Of a stretch of 34,611 nt of DNA, positions 7,788 to 15,871 are shown piece by piece. Numbering within the stretch: the first letter of the stretch is position 1; each line of letters starts with the position of its first letter. Source of the DNA: an uncultured Cellvibrionales bacterium (lineage in GTDB: Bacteria > Pseudomonadota > Gammaproteobacteria > Pseudomonadales > Cellvibrionaceae); the NCBI GenBank assembly GCA_913020115.1, contig CAJWBQ010000042.1, forward strand, positions 1-34,611, read 5' to 3'. The position numbers and the translations under genes were made by a program. Under the pieces are notes generated by a model, which was not told the origin of the DNA, made no database searches, and saw only the letters and a program-made list of their open reading frames with translations.

Positions 7788-8765
7788 ATGAAAACGAAAA
7801 TTACAGAACTTTTTAAGATTGAACATCCCGTTATTCAAGGCGGTATGCACTACGTGGGTTTTGCCGAGATGGCAGCTGCCGTTTCCAACGCGGGCGGTCT
7901 GGGCATTATCACCGGCTTAACGCAAAAAACACCTGAGGACCTGGCCAAAGAGATTGCCCGCTGCAAAGAAATGACCGACAAACCTTTCGGCGTCAATCTC
8001 ACTTTCTTACCCGCTTTTACCGCACCGGATTACCCCGGGTATGTAAAAGCCATCATCGAAGGCGGCGTAAAAATTGTGGAAACCGCAGGTCGCAGCCCAG
8101 AAGCCTATATGCCCTATTTTAAGGAAGCTGGTATCAAGGTTATTCACAAGTGCACATCGGTACGCCATGCATTGAAAGCGGAGAGAATTGGCTGTGATGC
8201 CGTCAGTGTCGACGGCTTCGAATGTGGCGGTCACCCAGGGGAAGATGATATTCCCAATATGATTCTGTTGCCACGTGCGGCCGAAGAGCTGTCTATTCCC
8301 TTTGTCGCATCCGGAGGCATAGGCAATGCGCAACAACTGGTCGCTGCCCTGGCATTGGGTGCCGAAGGTATCAATATGGGTACGCGTTTTATCGCCACCA
8401 AAGAAGCGCCGGTTCACGAAAATGTAAAGCAAGCAATCGTGCAGGCGTCAGAGCTGGATACTCGATTAGTGATGCGTGGTCTTAAAAACACTGAACGTGT
8501 TTTAACGAATAGTGCGGTGGAGCGTTTGTTGGAAACGGAAGCGGCCATGGGTGACAAATTGCAATTTTCGGATATTCAGGAAGAAGTTGTTGGCGTATAT
8601 CCAAAAATTATGAAAGACGGTGAGATGGACGTTGGTGCTTGGTCCTGTGGCATGGTCGCCGGCTTAATTTCAGACATACCCAGCTGTAAAGACTTGGTCG
8701 AACGCATTGTCAGCGACGCGGAAGAACTTATCCGCAATCGCCTGGCGGCATTTTGCTCGAAGTGA
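7788..8765 (+). CDS. Nitronate monooxygenase (2-nitropropane dioxygenase family)
   Basis: FMN enzyme oxidising alkyl nitronates to carbonyl compounds and nitrite; family members may also act as enoyl reductases. TIM-barrel motifs: PVIQGGM (14-20), GFECGGHPGEDD (143-154) with the likely catalytic H149, the phosphate-binding ASGGIGN (174-180) and MGTRF (197-201). Length 325 aa is normal. GGAG lies 7 nt before the ATG. A 28-bp element before it (about 7750) is similar to one at about 2287. It follows the nitroreductase by 89 bp, likely in the same operon; both act on nitrogen-oxygen groups, so a shared nitro-compound role is plausible. Confidence 0.9.
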   Translation: MKTKITELFKIEHPVIQGGMHYVGFAEMAAAVSNAGGLGIITGLTQKTPEDLAKEIARCKEMTDKPFGVNLTFLPAFTAPDYPGYVKAIIEGGVKIVETAGRSPEAYMPYFKEAGIKVIHKCTSVRHALKAERIGCDAVSVDGFECGGHPGEDDIPNMILLPRAAEELSIPFVASGGIGNAQQLVAALALGAEGINMGTRFIATKEAPVHENVKQAIVQASELDTRLVMRGLKNTERVLTNSAVERLLETEAAMGDKLQFSDIQEEVVGVYPKIMKDGEMDVGAWSCGMVAGLISDIPSCKDLVERIVSDAEELIRNRLAAFCSK

Positions 8766-8830
8766 TCTTTCCCTCAAAGGAGGGCTTTCTAGTCGACTTG
8801 TCAGTCGCCTTCAACAAGAGAAATCAAGCT

Positions 8831-9383
8831 ATGTCAGATCCATACCTCTATTCCGTCGTTAACAACGTCGCCACCTTTAGTATTGACGATTGCGCCGACA
8901 ATCTCATGAGCCTCGCTTACATCGATCGTCTAGCGGAGCAGATTCCTGAAGGCATTAAGCGGGCCGCCAGCCGACGCCGGTGCTCAGATTGGTTTGCCCG
9001 AGATGGATCTTGGCACTGTGCCTGCCTGGGGTGGTTCGGCGCGGCTGCCGCGCACGATTGGTCGAGCCTACACCCTAGATATGATTCTGCGGGGTCGCAA
9101 GATAGACGGTGCGGAAGCTTATCGCATTGGTCTCGTCACCGAGCTTATGGGACTGGAACAACTGAAGGGCCGAGCCCAGGCGTTAGGCGAGGAACTGGCT
9201 TCGCAGCCGCGCCTGGCGATCAAGTGCATGCTGGATAATCTCGTCGGCTTTGATACTAAGTCCTTGGATGAATCGATGGCAGATGAAATGCGCGCGGCGA
9301 TATTAAATCGCGACACAGCTGATGCGAGGGAGGGCATGATGGCATTTATGGAAAAGCGCAAGCCCGTATTCAATCAGTCATAG
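8831..9383 (+). pseudogene. Enoyl-CoA hydratase, internally deleted and frameshifted
   Basis: The N-terminal part (from ATG 8831: MSDPYLYSVVNNVATFSIDD ... YIDRLAEQIPE) is in one frame. The C-terminal part (GLPEMDLGTVPAWGG, SARLPRTIGRAYTLDMILRG, to the stop at 9381-9383) is in another. The roughly 80 residues that should lie between them, holding the CoA/oxyanion-hole region with the GGG-E motif, are absent at about 8950-8975. The junction reads GIKRAA in the first frame and ADAGAQIGLPE in the second. The remaining protein cannot be a crotonase, so the gene is dead unless the C-terminal piece is used separately. It followed the nitronate monooxygenase in the operon. Confidence 0.85.
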
Positions 9384-9448
9384 CGCTCAGTAGGCAATCA
9401 TTAAATTATTAAAAATTTCTGGTACATTTTAAGATCCAAGGACAATAA

Positions 9449-9523
9449 TTCAAAGAGCTGGGCTATCAAGTTCGCCGTGAGTCTTTTCCGGTTAGTCGCT
9501 GGAAAATAGATGAGGCGTCCCTA
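9449..9523 (+). pseudogene. Relic fragment of an M28-like gene
   Basis: About 75 bp align with 5201-5275 of the intact M28-like gene (shared stretch TATCAAGTTCGCCGTGAGTC and flanks), with roughly ten mismatches. No open frame continues beyond it. It lies just upstream of phoD and shows that a second M28-like copy once preceded phoD. Confidence 0.85.
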
Positions 9524-9596
9524 AAGTGGGATTAAATTGGGGGCAGATGAACATATAAGCTAAGCCGAAAATGAGAAGCTTGTTATAGGTGTGAGT

Positions 9597-11249
9597 ATGT
9601 CAGAATCAGGTCATAATCGACGGGATGTTTTAAAGTTAGGCCTAGGCACGTCAGCCTTGGCCTTGAGTAGCTGCGCGAAAAATGATATTCCCTCAGGCAA
9701 CTGGTATCAGGGTGATACTCAACACATTTTGCCTCTCGTGAGTCATCAGGCTTTCAATATCAAGGTGTCTTTCCATAAAGCACGCGCTACGCCTTATCTG
9801 CATATACATTACCTTAATAGGAAAGCACAGGTCATAGCTGGTAGCCAACAGGATTCCAAAGGCCGCTTCTGGGCATTCCGGGTCGGCAACCTTAGCGCCA
9901 ACTCGAAATACACACTACAGTTGTTGGATAAGAAGGGGATGAGTTTGTGTGGTAGCTGGCCGCTAAAAACATTTCCGGCCCCATCGTCACAAGCGAAAAA
10001 TCTGCGTGTTATTAGCTATACCTGTGCCGGTGGGCCAGACTTGCCGGTACTCCCTGGTGGGCGTGACGCCTTTAGACCGGTAGCCTACCGTCAGAAACTT
10101 TTTGAACGGATGCTGGAGAAACAACCGGACTTGATCATTGCCAACGGCGACCACATCTATTGGGACTACCGCTCTTGGGTCGAAAATCCTGACAATGCCT
10201 TAGTTAAAATGGCGGTGAAATACTTTCTGGAAAGTTACGGGTCTTTTGATAGTTCACAAGCGGTCAAAGGCACCGTTAATGAATCTACCTTACAGGCCAT
10301 TGCCGATGAACAAATTGGCCGCGCTTACGGTGTGAGATTTCGCTCAACTCCGGTATTTTTTATCACCGATGACCATGACTATTTTGATAACGACGATGCT
10401 ACCCCGGAGCTTGTGACCTTTCCTCCGGATGACTTCCACACTGATTTACGCAACCTGTTACAGGCACAGTACTTTCCAGAATATATTGTCGAAGATGAAT
10501 TGCCTCAACACTTTCCTGGCCATCAAACACAAGATGGCCTTCAGGTTTCGACTCATTTTGGCAAGATCCAATATGGCAATCTTTTCCACGGTTTAATTTA
10601 TGATTGCGGCGGACAACTCAGTCTTGAAGGTGGCAACGCGGGATTAATTCCAAATACCGTTGAACAATGGCTAATAGAAACCACACAATCCAGCGACTGC
10701 CAGCAGTTAATACACTTCCCCTCGCATCCAATAGGTTGGACAGCCGGAAAGTGGCGTGAATGGTATCCAGATACGATCGACAGTAACGGTACTATGTTGG
10801 CAGCCGTTCATCGCAATGAAGGCGGCGGTAAGTATCTATGGCAACAGGGTTGGTGGAATCAGCATCAACGCCTGGTGCAAACTATTCATCAGCAAAAAGA
10901 TCGTAAGCCGATTGTTGTATCCGGCGATTTGCACTTGCTGGGCAGTGGTGTCATCACGCAAAGTGGCAATCTGGATATGAGCGAAAACCCTGTGCATACC
11001 ATCTTGAGCGGCCCCGTCGGTGTGGGTGGTATGGGTTGGTTGTCTGCCGCTCGGGGTTTAAAGGCTCAGCACCCAAACGCTTTGCGTGTTGAAGATCAAT
11101 TGACGCCGCAAGAAACGACGGGTTTTACTTTACTGGATATTAGCCGTGATAACGTAGAGGTAACGCTTTGGGCTGGCACGAAGGAGTATGTGGCGGCGGA
11201 GAATTTAGTACTGCGTATGCTGAAGCGCTATTCCATCGAAAAGACATAA
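9597..11249 (+). CDS. PhoD-like metallophosphatase, Tat lipoprotein
   Basis: Predicted metal-dependent phosphohydrolase of the PhoD type, exported by the Tat system and lipid-anchored. ATG 9597 (with AGGT upstream) gives a Tat motif NRRDVLK (7-13) and a lipobox ending at C26 (ALSSC); GTG 9591 is an in-frame alternative. The mature domain, 550 aa in total, shows the metallophosphatase blocks NGDHIYWD (183-190), TDDHDYFDND (257-266) and GDLHLLGSG. PhoD members cleave phosphodiesters or monoesters using Fe/Ca, but the substrate here is not known. It converges with the crp gene. A 39-bp piece of this gene is repeated at 6800, inside the relic block. Confidence 0.82.
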   Translation: MSESGHNRRDVLKLGLGTSALALSSCAKNDIPSGNWYQGDTQHILPLVSHQAFNIKVSFHKARATPYLHIHYLNRKAQVIAGSQQDSKGRFWAFRVGNLSANSKYTLQLLDKKGMSLCGSWPLKTFPAPSSQAKNLRVISYTCAGGPDLPVLPGGRDAFRPVAYRQKLFERMLEKQPDLIIANGDHIYWDYRSWVENPDNALVKMAVKYFLESYGSFDSSQAVKGTVNESTLQAIADEQIGRAYGVRFRSTPVFFITDDHDYFDNDDATPELVTFPPDDFHTDLRNLLQAQYFPEYIVEDELPQHFPGHQTQDGLQVSTHFGKIQYGNLFHGLIYDCGGQLSLEGGNAGLIPNTVEQWLIETTQSSDCQQLIHFPSHPIGWTAGKWREWYPDTIDSNGTMLAAVHRNEGGGKYLWQQGWWNQHQRLVQTIHQQKDRKPIVVSGDLHLLGSGVITQSGNLDMSENPVHTILSGPVGVGGMGWLSAARGLKAQHPNALRVEDQLTPQETTGFTLLDISRDNVEVTLWAGTKEYVAAENLVLRMLKRYSIEKT

Positions 11250-11302
11250 TGTGTTTGCTGCGGAATCTCTAATACTTCAATGACGCAGGTGAATATGGGG
11301 GC

Positions 11303-11983
11303 TTACTTGTCTCGGCTGAGGGCCTCAAGACCGGCCATATCGAGAACGGTTAATTTTTTATTATTGATCTCGAGGAGGTTTATTTTTTGTAGCTCCTTGA
11401 GTTCTTTGTTGATACTTTGACGTGAGGCGCCTGTGAGCTTTCCTAGTTCCTCCTGAGTCAACTTGGCTTGAATTTCGATGCCGTTCGGGATGGGCTTGCC
11501 ATTGCTTCTGGCAATCAGGACAAGGCGGGCGGCAAGTTGTTGTTGTAGGGGGGAGAACATGAGAGTGTTGAGATGACTTAACACCGTTCTGAGACGATAA
11601 TTGATGAACGTTAACAGGGCCTCAGCGATTTCATGATGGTCTTTACGTAAACGCTTTAAGCTAGACTTTGGAAGTATGAGCATGCGGACTGTACCTAAGG
11701 CGTAGGCGCTATTCACGCGCGGTGAGTCGTCGATCACCCCCTGCTCACCAAAACAATGGAATTGATCCAGAAGCCCGATAATGAACTCTCTGCCGTCCGG
11801 CGTTAGCTGACAGATCTTAACCCTGCCCTCCATAACTACATATGAAGCATCAGCATGGTCGCCGAAAGAATAGATGAGTTCTCCATTGGCGAAGGTTTTT
11901 TCTGTGCTTACCGCCAGAATCTTATCTCGTAGGGCAGATGGCAGTGGCTTGAACCACCCTCCCGATTCATAGATGTCTTCCAT
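11303..11983 (-). CDS. Crp/Fnr family transcriptional regulator
   Basis: A 226-residue DNA-binding regulator: N-terminal cyclic-nucleotide-binding-like beta-roll (about 25-120, with YSFGDHADASYVVMEGRVKI), dimerisation helix, then a winged helix (LTQEELGKLTGASRQSINKE). No FNR-type cysteine cluster is seen, so oxygen sensing by an Fe-S cluster is unlikely. I prefer ATG 11983, which has GGAGG 5 nt upstream; a GTG at 11998 would add five residues and overlap that Shine-Dalgarno. It is divergent from the ThDP gene, and the intergenic palindrome is duplicated before the nitroreductase, so both clusters are probable targets, as well as the regulator itself. Confidence 0.9.
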   Translation of the reverse strand: MEDIYESGGWFKPLPSALRDKILAVSTEKTFANGELIYSFGDHADASYVVMEGRVKICQLTPDGREFIIGLLDQFHCFGEQGVIDDSPRVNSAYALGTVRMLILPKSSLKRLRKDHHEIAEALLTFINYRLRTVLSHLNTLMFSPLQQQLAARLVLIARSNGKPIPNGIEIQAKLTQEELGKLTGASRQSINKELKELQKINLLEINNKKLTVLDMAGLEALSRDK

Positions 11984-11992
11984 CAAGCCTCC

Positions 11993-12060
11993 GCTCACAA
12001 TAATAACAACTGACTGTAAACTAGTTGACTTACTTAGCCAATAGAACAGGGGATAATCAC
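11993..12060 (+). promoter_or_regulatory. Divergent crp / ThDP-enzyme control region
   Basis: It contains CAACT-N11-AGTTG (12007-12027), the palindrome AACTAGTT (12019-12026), TTGACT (12025-12030) and GATAAT (12052-12057). It is nearly identical to 6840-6907. Position and symmetry fit an operator for the neighbouring Crp/Fnr protein, although the half-sites are not the classical TGTGA or TTGAT. Confidence 0.55.
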
Positions 12061-12084
12061 TCTTTTGAGAAAGAGCGTAAAAAT

Positions 12085-13776
12085 ATGCCAGATGGATCCC
12101 AATCTTTAGTACAGACCTTATTGAATGCGGGTGTGGATACCTGTTTCTGCAGTGTGCGTACCGCGGACAAACATCTGGACTCTGCCTTTTCAGAGAATTC
12201 GGAATTCAGATGCGTTCCAACGCTCTTTGAAGGTGTGGCGACGGGGGCAGCAGATGGATATGGGAGAATGGCTGGCAAACCCGCTGCTATGTTATCTCAC
12301 TATGGATTTGGTGTGGGCAATGGCCAGGCTAACTTGCACAATGCTCGCAAAGCCAAAACTCCGATGATTAATATTGTGCTGAGTCAGGCGCGAGGTGAGG
12401 GTGCAGGAGCGGATGTCATGCGTGAATCAGATATCGAAGCGGTCGCACGTAATATTTCCCAGTGGGTGCATACCTCAGAAAGCGTTGAGAAATTGCCGAG
12501 TGATGCTGTAGAAGCTGTGTCTGTTGCAATGGGCTACCCGACACAAATCTCAACGCTGATCGTACCAGAAGATGTGTTGCGCGTTGAGAATGTCGATCTA
12601 GTACAGGCAATGTCTGCGATTAAAGCGGCAGCTCTCCTGGCACAAGAGGGCCCTGAAGCTGTACTTGATGAAACCGTCCTTGATGAAATCTTAGAGGCAC
12701 TTAAGAAAGGTAAAGACTGTGCCATCATGGTGGGTGGGCGCGCACTTCAGGAGCCGCACCTAAGCCTCGTTGCAAAAATTGCAAAGAAAAGTGGTGCCCG
12801 CTTAATTTCAGAAACGTTCCCAGCCCGCATGCAGCGAGGTAGCGGTAGGCCAACAACAGAACGGCTCGCCTATTTGGCTGAGATGGCCGAGGTACAGCTT
12901 AGAGGTTTAAAGCATCTTATTATTGTTGACACAGCGCCACCGGTGTCCTTCTTTGCGTATCCGGGTAAGGCGAGTTATTTGGTGCCAGATGGCTGTATCG
13001 TTCACTTCCTCGTGACCTCAGAGAATGATATCGCGTCAAGCTTAACGAGTGTGTCTGAACGACTTGGAGCGACTAAGGTTGAGCCGGACCTACAGGAACC
13101 GGTCAAAACAAAGCGGCCAAAAGGAAGGCTGACCGGAGATAAGGCCTGTGACCTCATTGCCGCATTTATGCCTGAAAATGCCATCGTATCCGATGAATCA
13201 CAAACATCTGGCGCTAAACTAATGGCAAAGACGGTAGGTTGCCCTAAACACGATTTGCTCACTTTAACCGGTGGCGCTATCGGTCAAGGTTTACCGGTAG
13301 CCGTTGGCGCAGCGGTTGCCTGCCCCAAGCGACCGGTCATCGCCATGACGGGTGATGGTTCAGCGATGTATACCATTCAATCCCTGTCCACCATGGTTCA
13401 GGAACAGCTCGATGTAACGGCGATCATATTCAATAACTACTCTTATGCGATTCTAAACGTTGAGTTGGAAAGAGTAGGGGTTGAAGGTGATGCTGGCCCC
13501 AAAGCGAAATCCCAGTTGGACTTAAAGGGCCCTAATCTGGATTTTCTTGAGATCGGCAATGGCATGGGAATGAGTTCTGTTCGCGTGGATACCTGTGAGA
13601 GTTTCGCAAGCGAACTTCAAAAGGCGTTCGCAGAGTCTGGGCCTCATTTAATTGAGGTGGTAATACCTCCGACGATTACAGGTCTTAAGCTAAAAATTCT
13701 GCCTTCCCTGTTAAATAGCTTGAAGCATCTGCCGACGCCGTTGGCGAGGGCTGTAAAAAATGCGATTGCGCCCTGA
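12085..13776 (+). CDS. ThDP-dependent enzyme, acetolactate-synthase-like (paralogue 1)
   Basis: Belongs to the large-subunit acetolactate synthase/decarboxylase superfamily, 563 aa. ATG 12085 aligns exactly with the start of the tandem paralogue; the ORF's earlier ATG at 12025 overlaps the control region. Layout: PYR domain (1-165) with the cofactor-activating E49 (TLFEGVATGAADGYGRM), central domain, then a PP domain with the complete Mg/ThDP motif GDGSAMYT (423-430) ... FNN (449-451). The PYR substrate loop, normally NPGTSE, reads SVRTADK (23-29), and the usual GDHAT segment reads LSQAR (99-103). So the cofactor site is intact but the PYR-side pocket is degraded. The C-terminus carries a basic tail of about 35 residues absent from paralogue 2. 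The reaction is unknown. Confidence 0.82.
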   Translation: MPDGSQSLVQTLLNAGVDTCFCSVRTADKHLDSAFSENSEFRCVPTLFEGVATGAADGYGRMAGKPAAMLSHYGFGVGNGQANLHNARKAKTPMINIVLSQARGEGAGADVMRESDIEAVARNISQWVHTSESVEKLPSDAVEAVSVAMGYPTQISTLIVPEDVLRVENVDLVQAMSAIKAAALLAQEGPEAVLDETVLDEILEALKKGKDCAIMVGGRALQEPHLSLVAKIAKKSGARLISETFPARMQRGSGRPTTERLAYLAEMAEVQLRGLKHLIIVDTAPPVSFFAYPGKASYLVPDGCIVHFLVTSENDIASSLTSVSERLGATKVEPDLQEPVKTKRPKGRLTGDKACDLIAAFMPENAIVSDESQTSGAKLMAKTVGCPKHDLLTLTGGAIGQGLPVAVGAAVACPKRPVIAMTGDGSAMYTIQSLSTMVQEQLDVTAIIFNNYSYAILNVELERVGVEGDAGPKAKSQLDLKGPNLDFLEIGNGMGMSSVRVDTCESFASELQKAFAESGPHLIEVVIPPTITGLKLKILPSLLNSLKHLPTPLARAVKNAIAP

Positions 13777-13803
13777 TGGTGTCGCTGTAGTTATTTATCA
13801 GGG
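13771..13803 (+). other. Hairpin across the stop of ThDP paralogue 1
   Basis: CCCTGAT (13771-13777) and ATCAGGG (13797-13803) form a 7-bp stem with a 19-nt loop and include the TGA stop. There is no T-run; it could be a weak attenuator or an mRNA-processing hairpin between the paralogues. Confidence 0.35.
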
Positions 13804-13889
13804 TCAAAAACGAAGGCATTCGATAAGAATATTTTTGCAGGTGGCGACATCATCTATGATCTGCTCTGCAAAACAATAAGGATCAAACC

Positions 13890-15344
13890 ATGTCTAATGG
13901 GGCTCAAGTACTACTTCAAACGATGTTGAATGCAGGCGTAGATACCTGCTTTACTAACCCGGGCACGTCGGAGATGCATTTTGTAGCAGCACTGGATGAT
14001 GCGCCTGACATGAGAGCGGTGTTAACTTTATTTGAAGGTGTGGCAACAGGTGCCGCAGATGGTTATGCTCGAATGGCCGATAAGCCTGCTGCAACCTTAT
14101 TGCACTTGGGTGTTGGTTTAGGAAATGGTCTTGCCAACTTGCATAATGCCCGCAAAGCTCGTGTACCCGTTTTGAATATTGTCGGTGATCATGCAACCAG
14201 TCACCTACAGTATGATTCCCTACTACAATCTGATATCGAAACACTGGCTAGCAATGTCTCGTCCTGGATTCGCACATCAAAAAGTACCGCTGAACTAAGT
14301 AAAGATGCGCTTGAGGCCATTGAGGTAGCAAGCAAGGCTTCCGCGAGTGTGGCGACCTTAATTCTACCGGCCGACGTATCTTGGGGGGAGGGAGGTGTAG
14401 CAGCGACGCCTATACCACCATCAGCACAAAAACCAAGCCCACCCAGTGCCTGTGATGACACAATCGCAGACATTGCGGCAGTTCTTAAACAGAAGCGAAG
14501 GTGTGCCATATTGCTAGGCGGGAAGGCCCTAAGCGCTGAAGCGTTGTCGCTTGCCGCGAGTATTGCCAACGCCACTGGCGCTAAGCTATTTGCTGAAGCA
14601 TTCCCGGCTAGAATGGCCGGTGGTGGGGGGCTGCCGAATATCGAGCGAATCAACTATGACTCGAATCAATTATCCGAATTTGACGACTTGATACTGGTTG
14701 AGGCCGTCGACCCATTAGTGAGTGGGACGAACAACATCAATTGTTTGGCGTTGGCTTCCCTTTCTCAAAATTCCCTATCGAGTCTAAGAAAATTGAGCAC
14801 TGAACTTGGCATAAAGGGTGACGTGGACTCTGTTAACAGTGAGACGCTTGAGCCGCCAACAGGTGAGCTAAATATCGAAAAAGCCTGTCTGGCGATCGCA
14901 GCCATGTTGCCGGAAAATGCCATTATCTCTGATGAAAGTAATATAGCGCCATCGGCACTATCTACTTATCTGTCTCAAGCACCAAGGTACGATTTATTGA
15001 GCCTGACAGGAGATGCTAAGGGGCAAGCGCTTCCCGTATCTATTGGTGCCGCTATTGCCAGTCCAAACCGGCCCGTTTTCGTTTTAATCGATAGCCAAAA
15101 TGCGATGCATACAATCCAAGCGCTTTGGACCATTGCGCGCGAAAAGTTGAACGTCCAGGTTGTTGTGTTCAATTCCAAAACTGCTTCGCAAAAAACCAAT
15201 ACCAACAATATGGATTTTGCAAAATTGTCGCGGGGAATGGGCGTGCCTGCGTCGAAAGTTAACTCAGTAGATTCGTTGATTTCGGGCTTAGACAAATTGG
15301 CGGGCGGCAAAGCGCCAAACCTTGTAGAAGTCGAGTTGCCATAG
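13890..15344 (+). CDS. ThDP-enzyme paralogue 2 with a dead cofactor motif
   Basis: Tandem paralogue of the preceding gene, 484 aa. AAGGA lies before the ATG; the gap is 113 bp. The PYR domain is canonical for the family: NPGTSEMH (23-30), E49 in FEGVATGAADGYARM, LHLGVGLGNG, and GDHATSH (99-105). The PP domain is damaged: the position of GDGS reads DSQN (401-404), so the Mg-binding Asp is Ser402; FNN becomes FNS (427-429); and about 25 residues of the following catalytic loop (present in paralogue 1 as SYAILNVEL onwards) are missing. Alone it should not bind Mg-ThDP. ThDP active sites are built from the PYR domain of one subunit and the PP domain of another, so it may complement paralogue 1 in a hetero-oligomer. 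Alternatively it is decaying. Confidence 0.8.
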   Translation: MSNGAQVLLQTMLNAGVDTCFTNPGTSEMHFVAALDDAPDMRAVLTLFEGVATGAADGYARMADKPAATLLHLGVGLGNGLANLHNARKARVPVLNIVGDHATSHLQYDSLLQSDIETLASNVSSWIRTSKSTAELSKDALEAIEVASKASASVATLILPADVSWGEGGVAATPIPPSAQKPSPPSACDDTIADIAAVLKQKRRCAILLGGKALSAEALSLAASIANATGAKLFAEAFPARMAGGGGLPNIERINYDSNQLSEFDDLILVEAVDPLVSGTNNINCLALASLSQNSLSSLRKLSTELGIKGDVDSVNSETLEPPTGELNIEKACLAIAAMLPENAIISDESNIAPSALSTYLSQAPRYDLLSLTGDAKGQALPVSIGAAIASPNRPVFVLIDSQNAMHTIQALWTIAREKLNVQVVVFNSKTASQKTNTNNMDFAKLSRGMGVPASKVNSVDSLISGLDKLAGGKAPNLVEVELP

Positions 15345-15360
15345 ATTGTGGCAAGCCCTT

Positions 15361-15605
15361 AGTGTCCCCAATCTATCCCCAGGAAGAGCATATTCCCACA
15401 AATATTTGATTGTTAACTAATTTATTTTCAGTCGCTCCAATCCATCATTGGCGCAATGGTGAACTTACGGTCGAGGGCAGGGCGCGAGGCGCTTTTCTGA
15501 GTGTTTGAACTCTGGCTGTTTGTGATAGAAGTTGGGAGCATTGATCTAATTCGTGTGGTTCCAAAGTAACCAGCATAACATCTTGGTTAATTTGGCGGAA
15601 ATAGA
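15361..15605 (-). repeat. dusA-type attachment repeat, copy A
   Basis: The plus strand begins AGTGTCCCCAATCTATCCCC, then an AT-rich part with GATTGTTAAC. On the minus strand, 15475-15428 read LDRKFTIAPMMDWSD then TGA, which matches the N-terminus of tRNA-dihydrouridine synthase A (DusA) and stops where homology ends. This is the form of an attL/attR left by an integrase that targets the 5' end of dusA. The homology with copy E continues to the right, to about 15605, including a hairpin around GCATAACATCTTGG. The left edge is 17 bp after the stop of ThDP paralogue 2. Confidence 0.75.
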
Positions 15606-15682
15606 GAGGGCTGGACTTGGTGCTGATGGTGTAGTCGAAATCCCTTGGTGCAATGTTTCCGTGAAACGGTTTCGCCAAATTA
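15588..15682. repeat. Inverted repeat flanking 73 bp beside copy A
   Basis: TTAATTTGGCG (15588-15598) and CGCCAAATTAA (15672-15682) are perfect 11-bp inverted arms. They could be the ends of a very short non-coding element or a large hairpin. The left arm's counterpart exists near the right edge of copy E, where the other arm would be outside the window. Confidence 0.4.
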
Positions 15683-15709
15683 AAGAGCCTAAATTGCTAG
15701 GATCTACGA

Positions 15710-15871
15710 ATGAATACCTACAAACGCCACAGATCCCCACCAGATATCATCAGTTATGCCGTTTGGCTCTATTTCAGGTTCAACCTCAGTCATCGTGGTA
15801 TTGAAGACCTTCTAGCCGAGCGGGAGCTCATGCAGCAATTCATAACTTGTCTAATCTTTCTCGACATCTAG
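15710..15871 (+). pseudogene. IS6-family transposase, N-terminal relic
   Basis: From ATG 15710 the frame reads MNTYKRHRSPPDIISYAVWL then YFRFNLSHRGIEDLLAER. That is the diagnostic N-terminus of IS6/IS26-type DDE transposases. It diverges after LLAER and ends after 53 residues; the catalytic DDE domain is gone. Terminal inverted repeats cannot be identified. It is evidence of past insertion between the att copy and the glyoxalase cluster. Confidence 0.8.

Noticed and set aside
8753..9238. 161-codon frame as an intact gene
   Set aside because: Only its first part (from ATG 8831) matches a family; the rest is out of frame with the real enoyl-CoA hydratase C-terminus, so it is part of a pseudogene.
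12085..15344. Calling the ThDP pair acetolactate synthase or benzoylformate decarboxylase
   Set aside because: The superfamily is clear but substrate loops are either degenerate or not specific; no reaction can be assigned from sequence alone.
15445..15678. 77-codon minus-strand frame over copy A
   Set aside because: It reads through repeat sequence in a frame other than the dusA codons, and copy E breaks the same frame with a stop. Similarity between copies is explained by the repeat itself.
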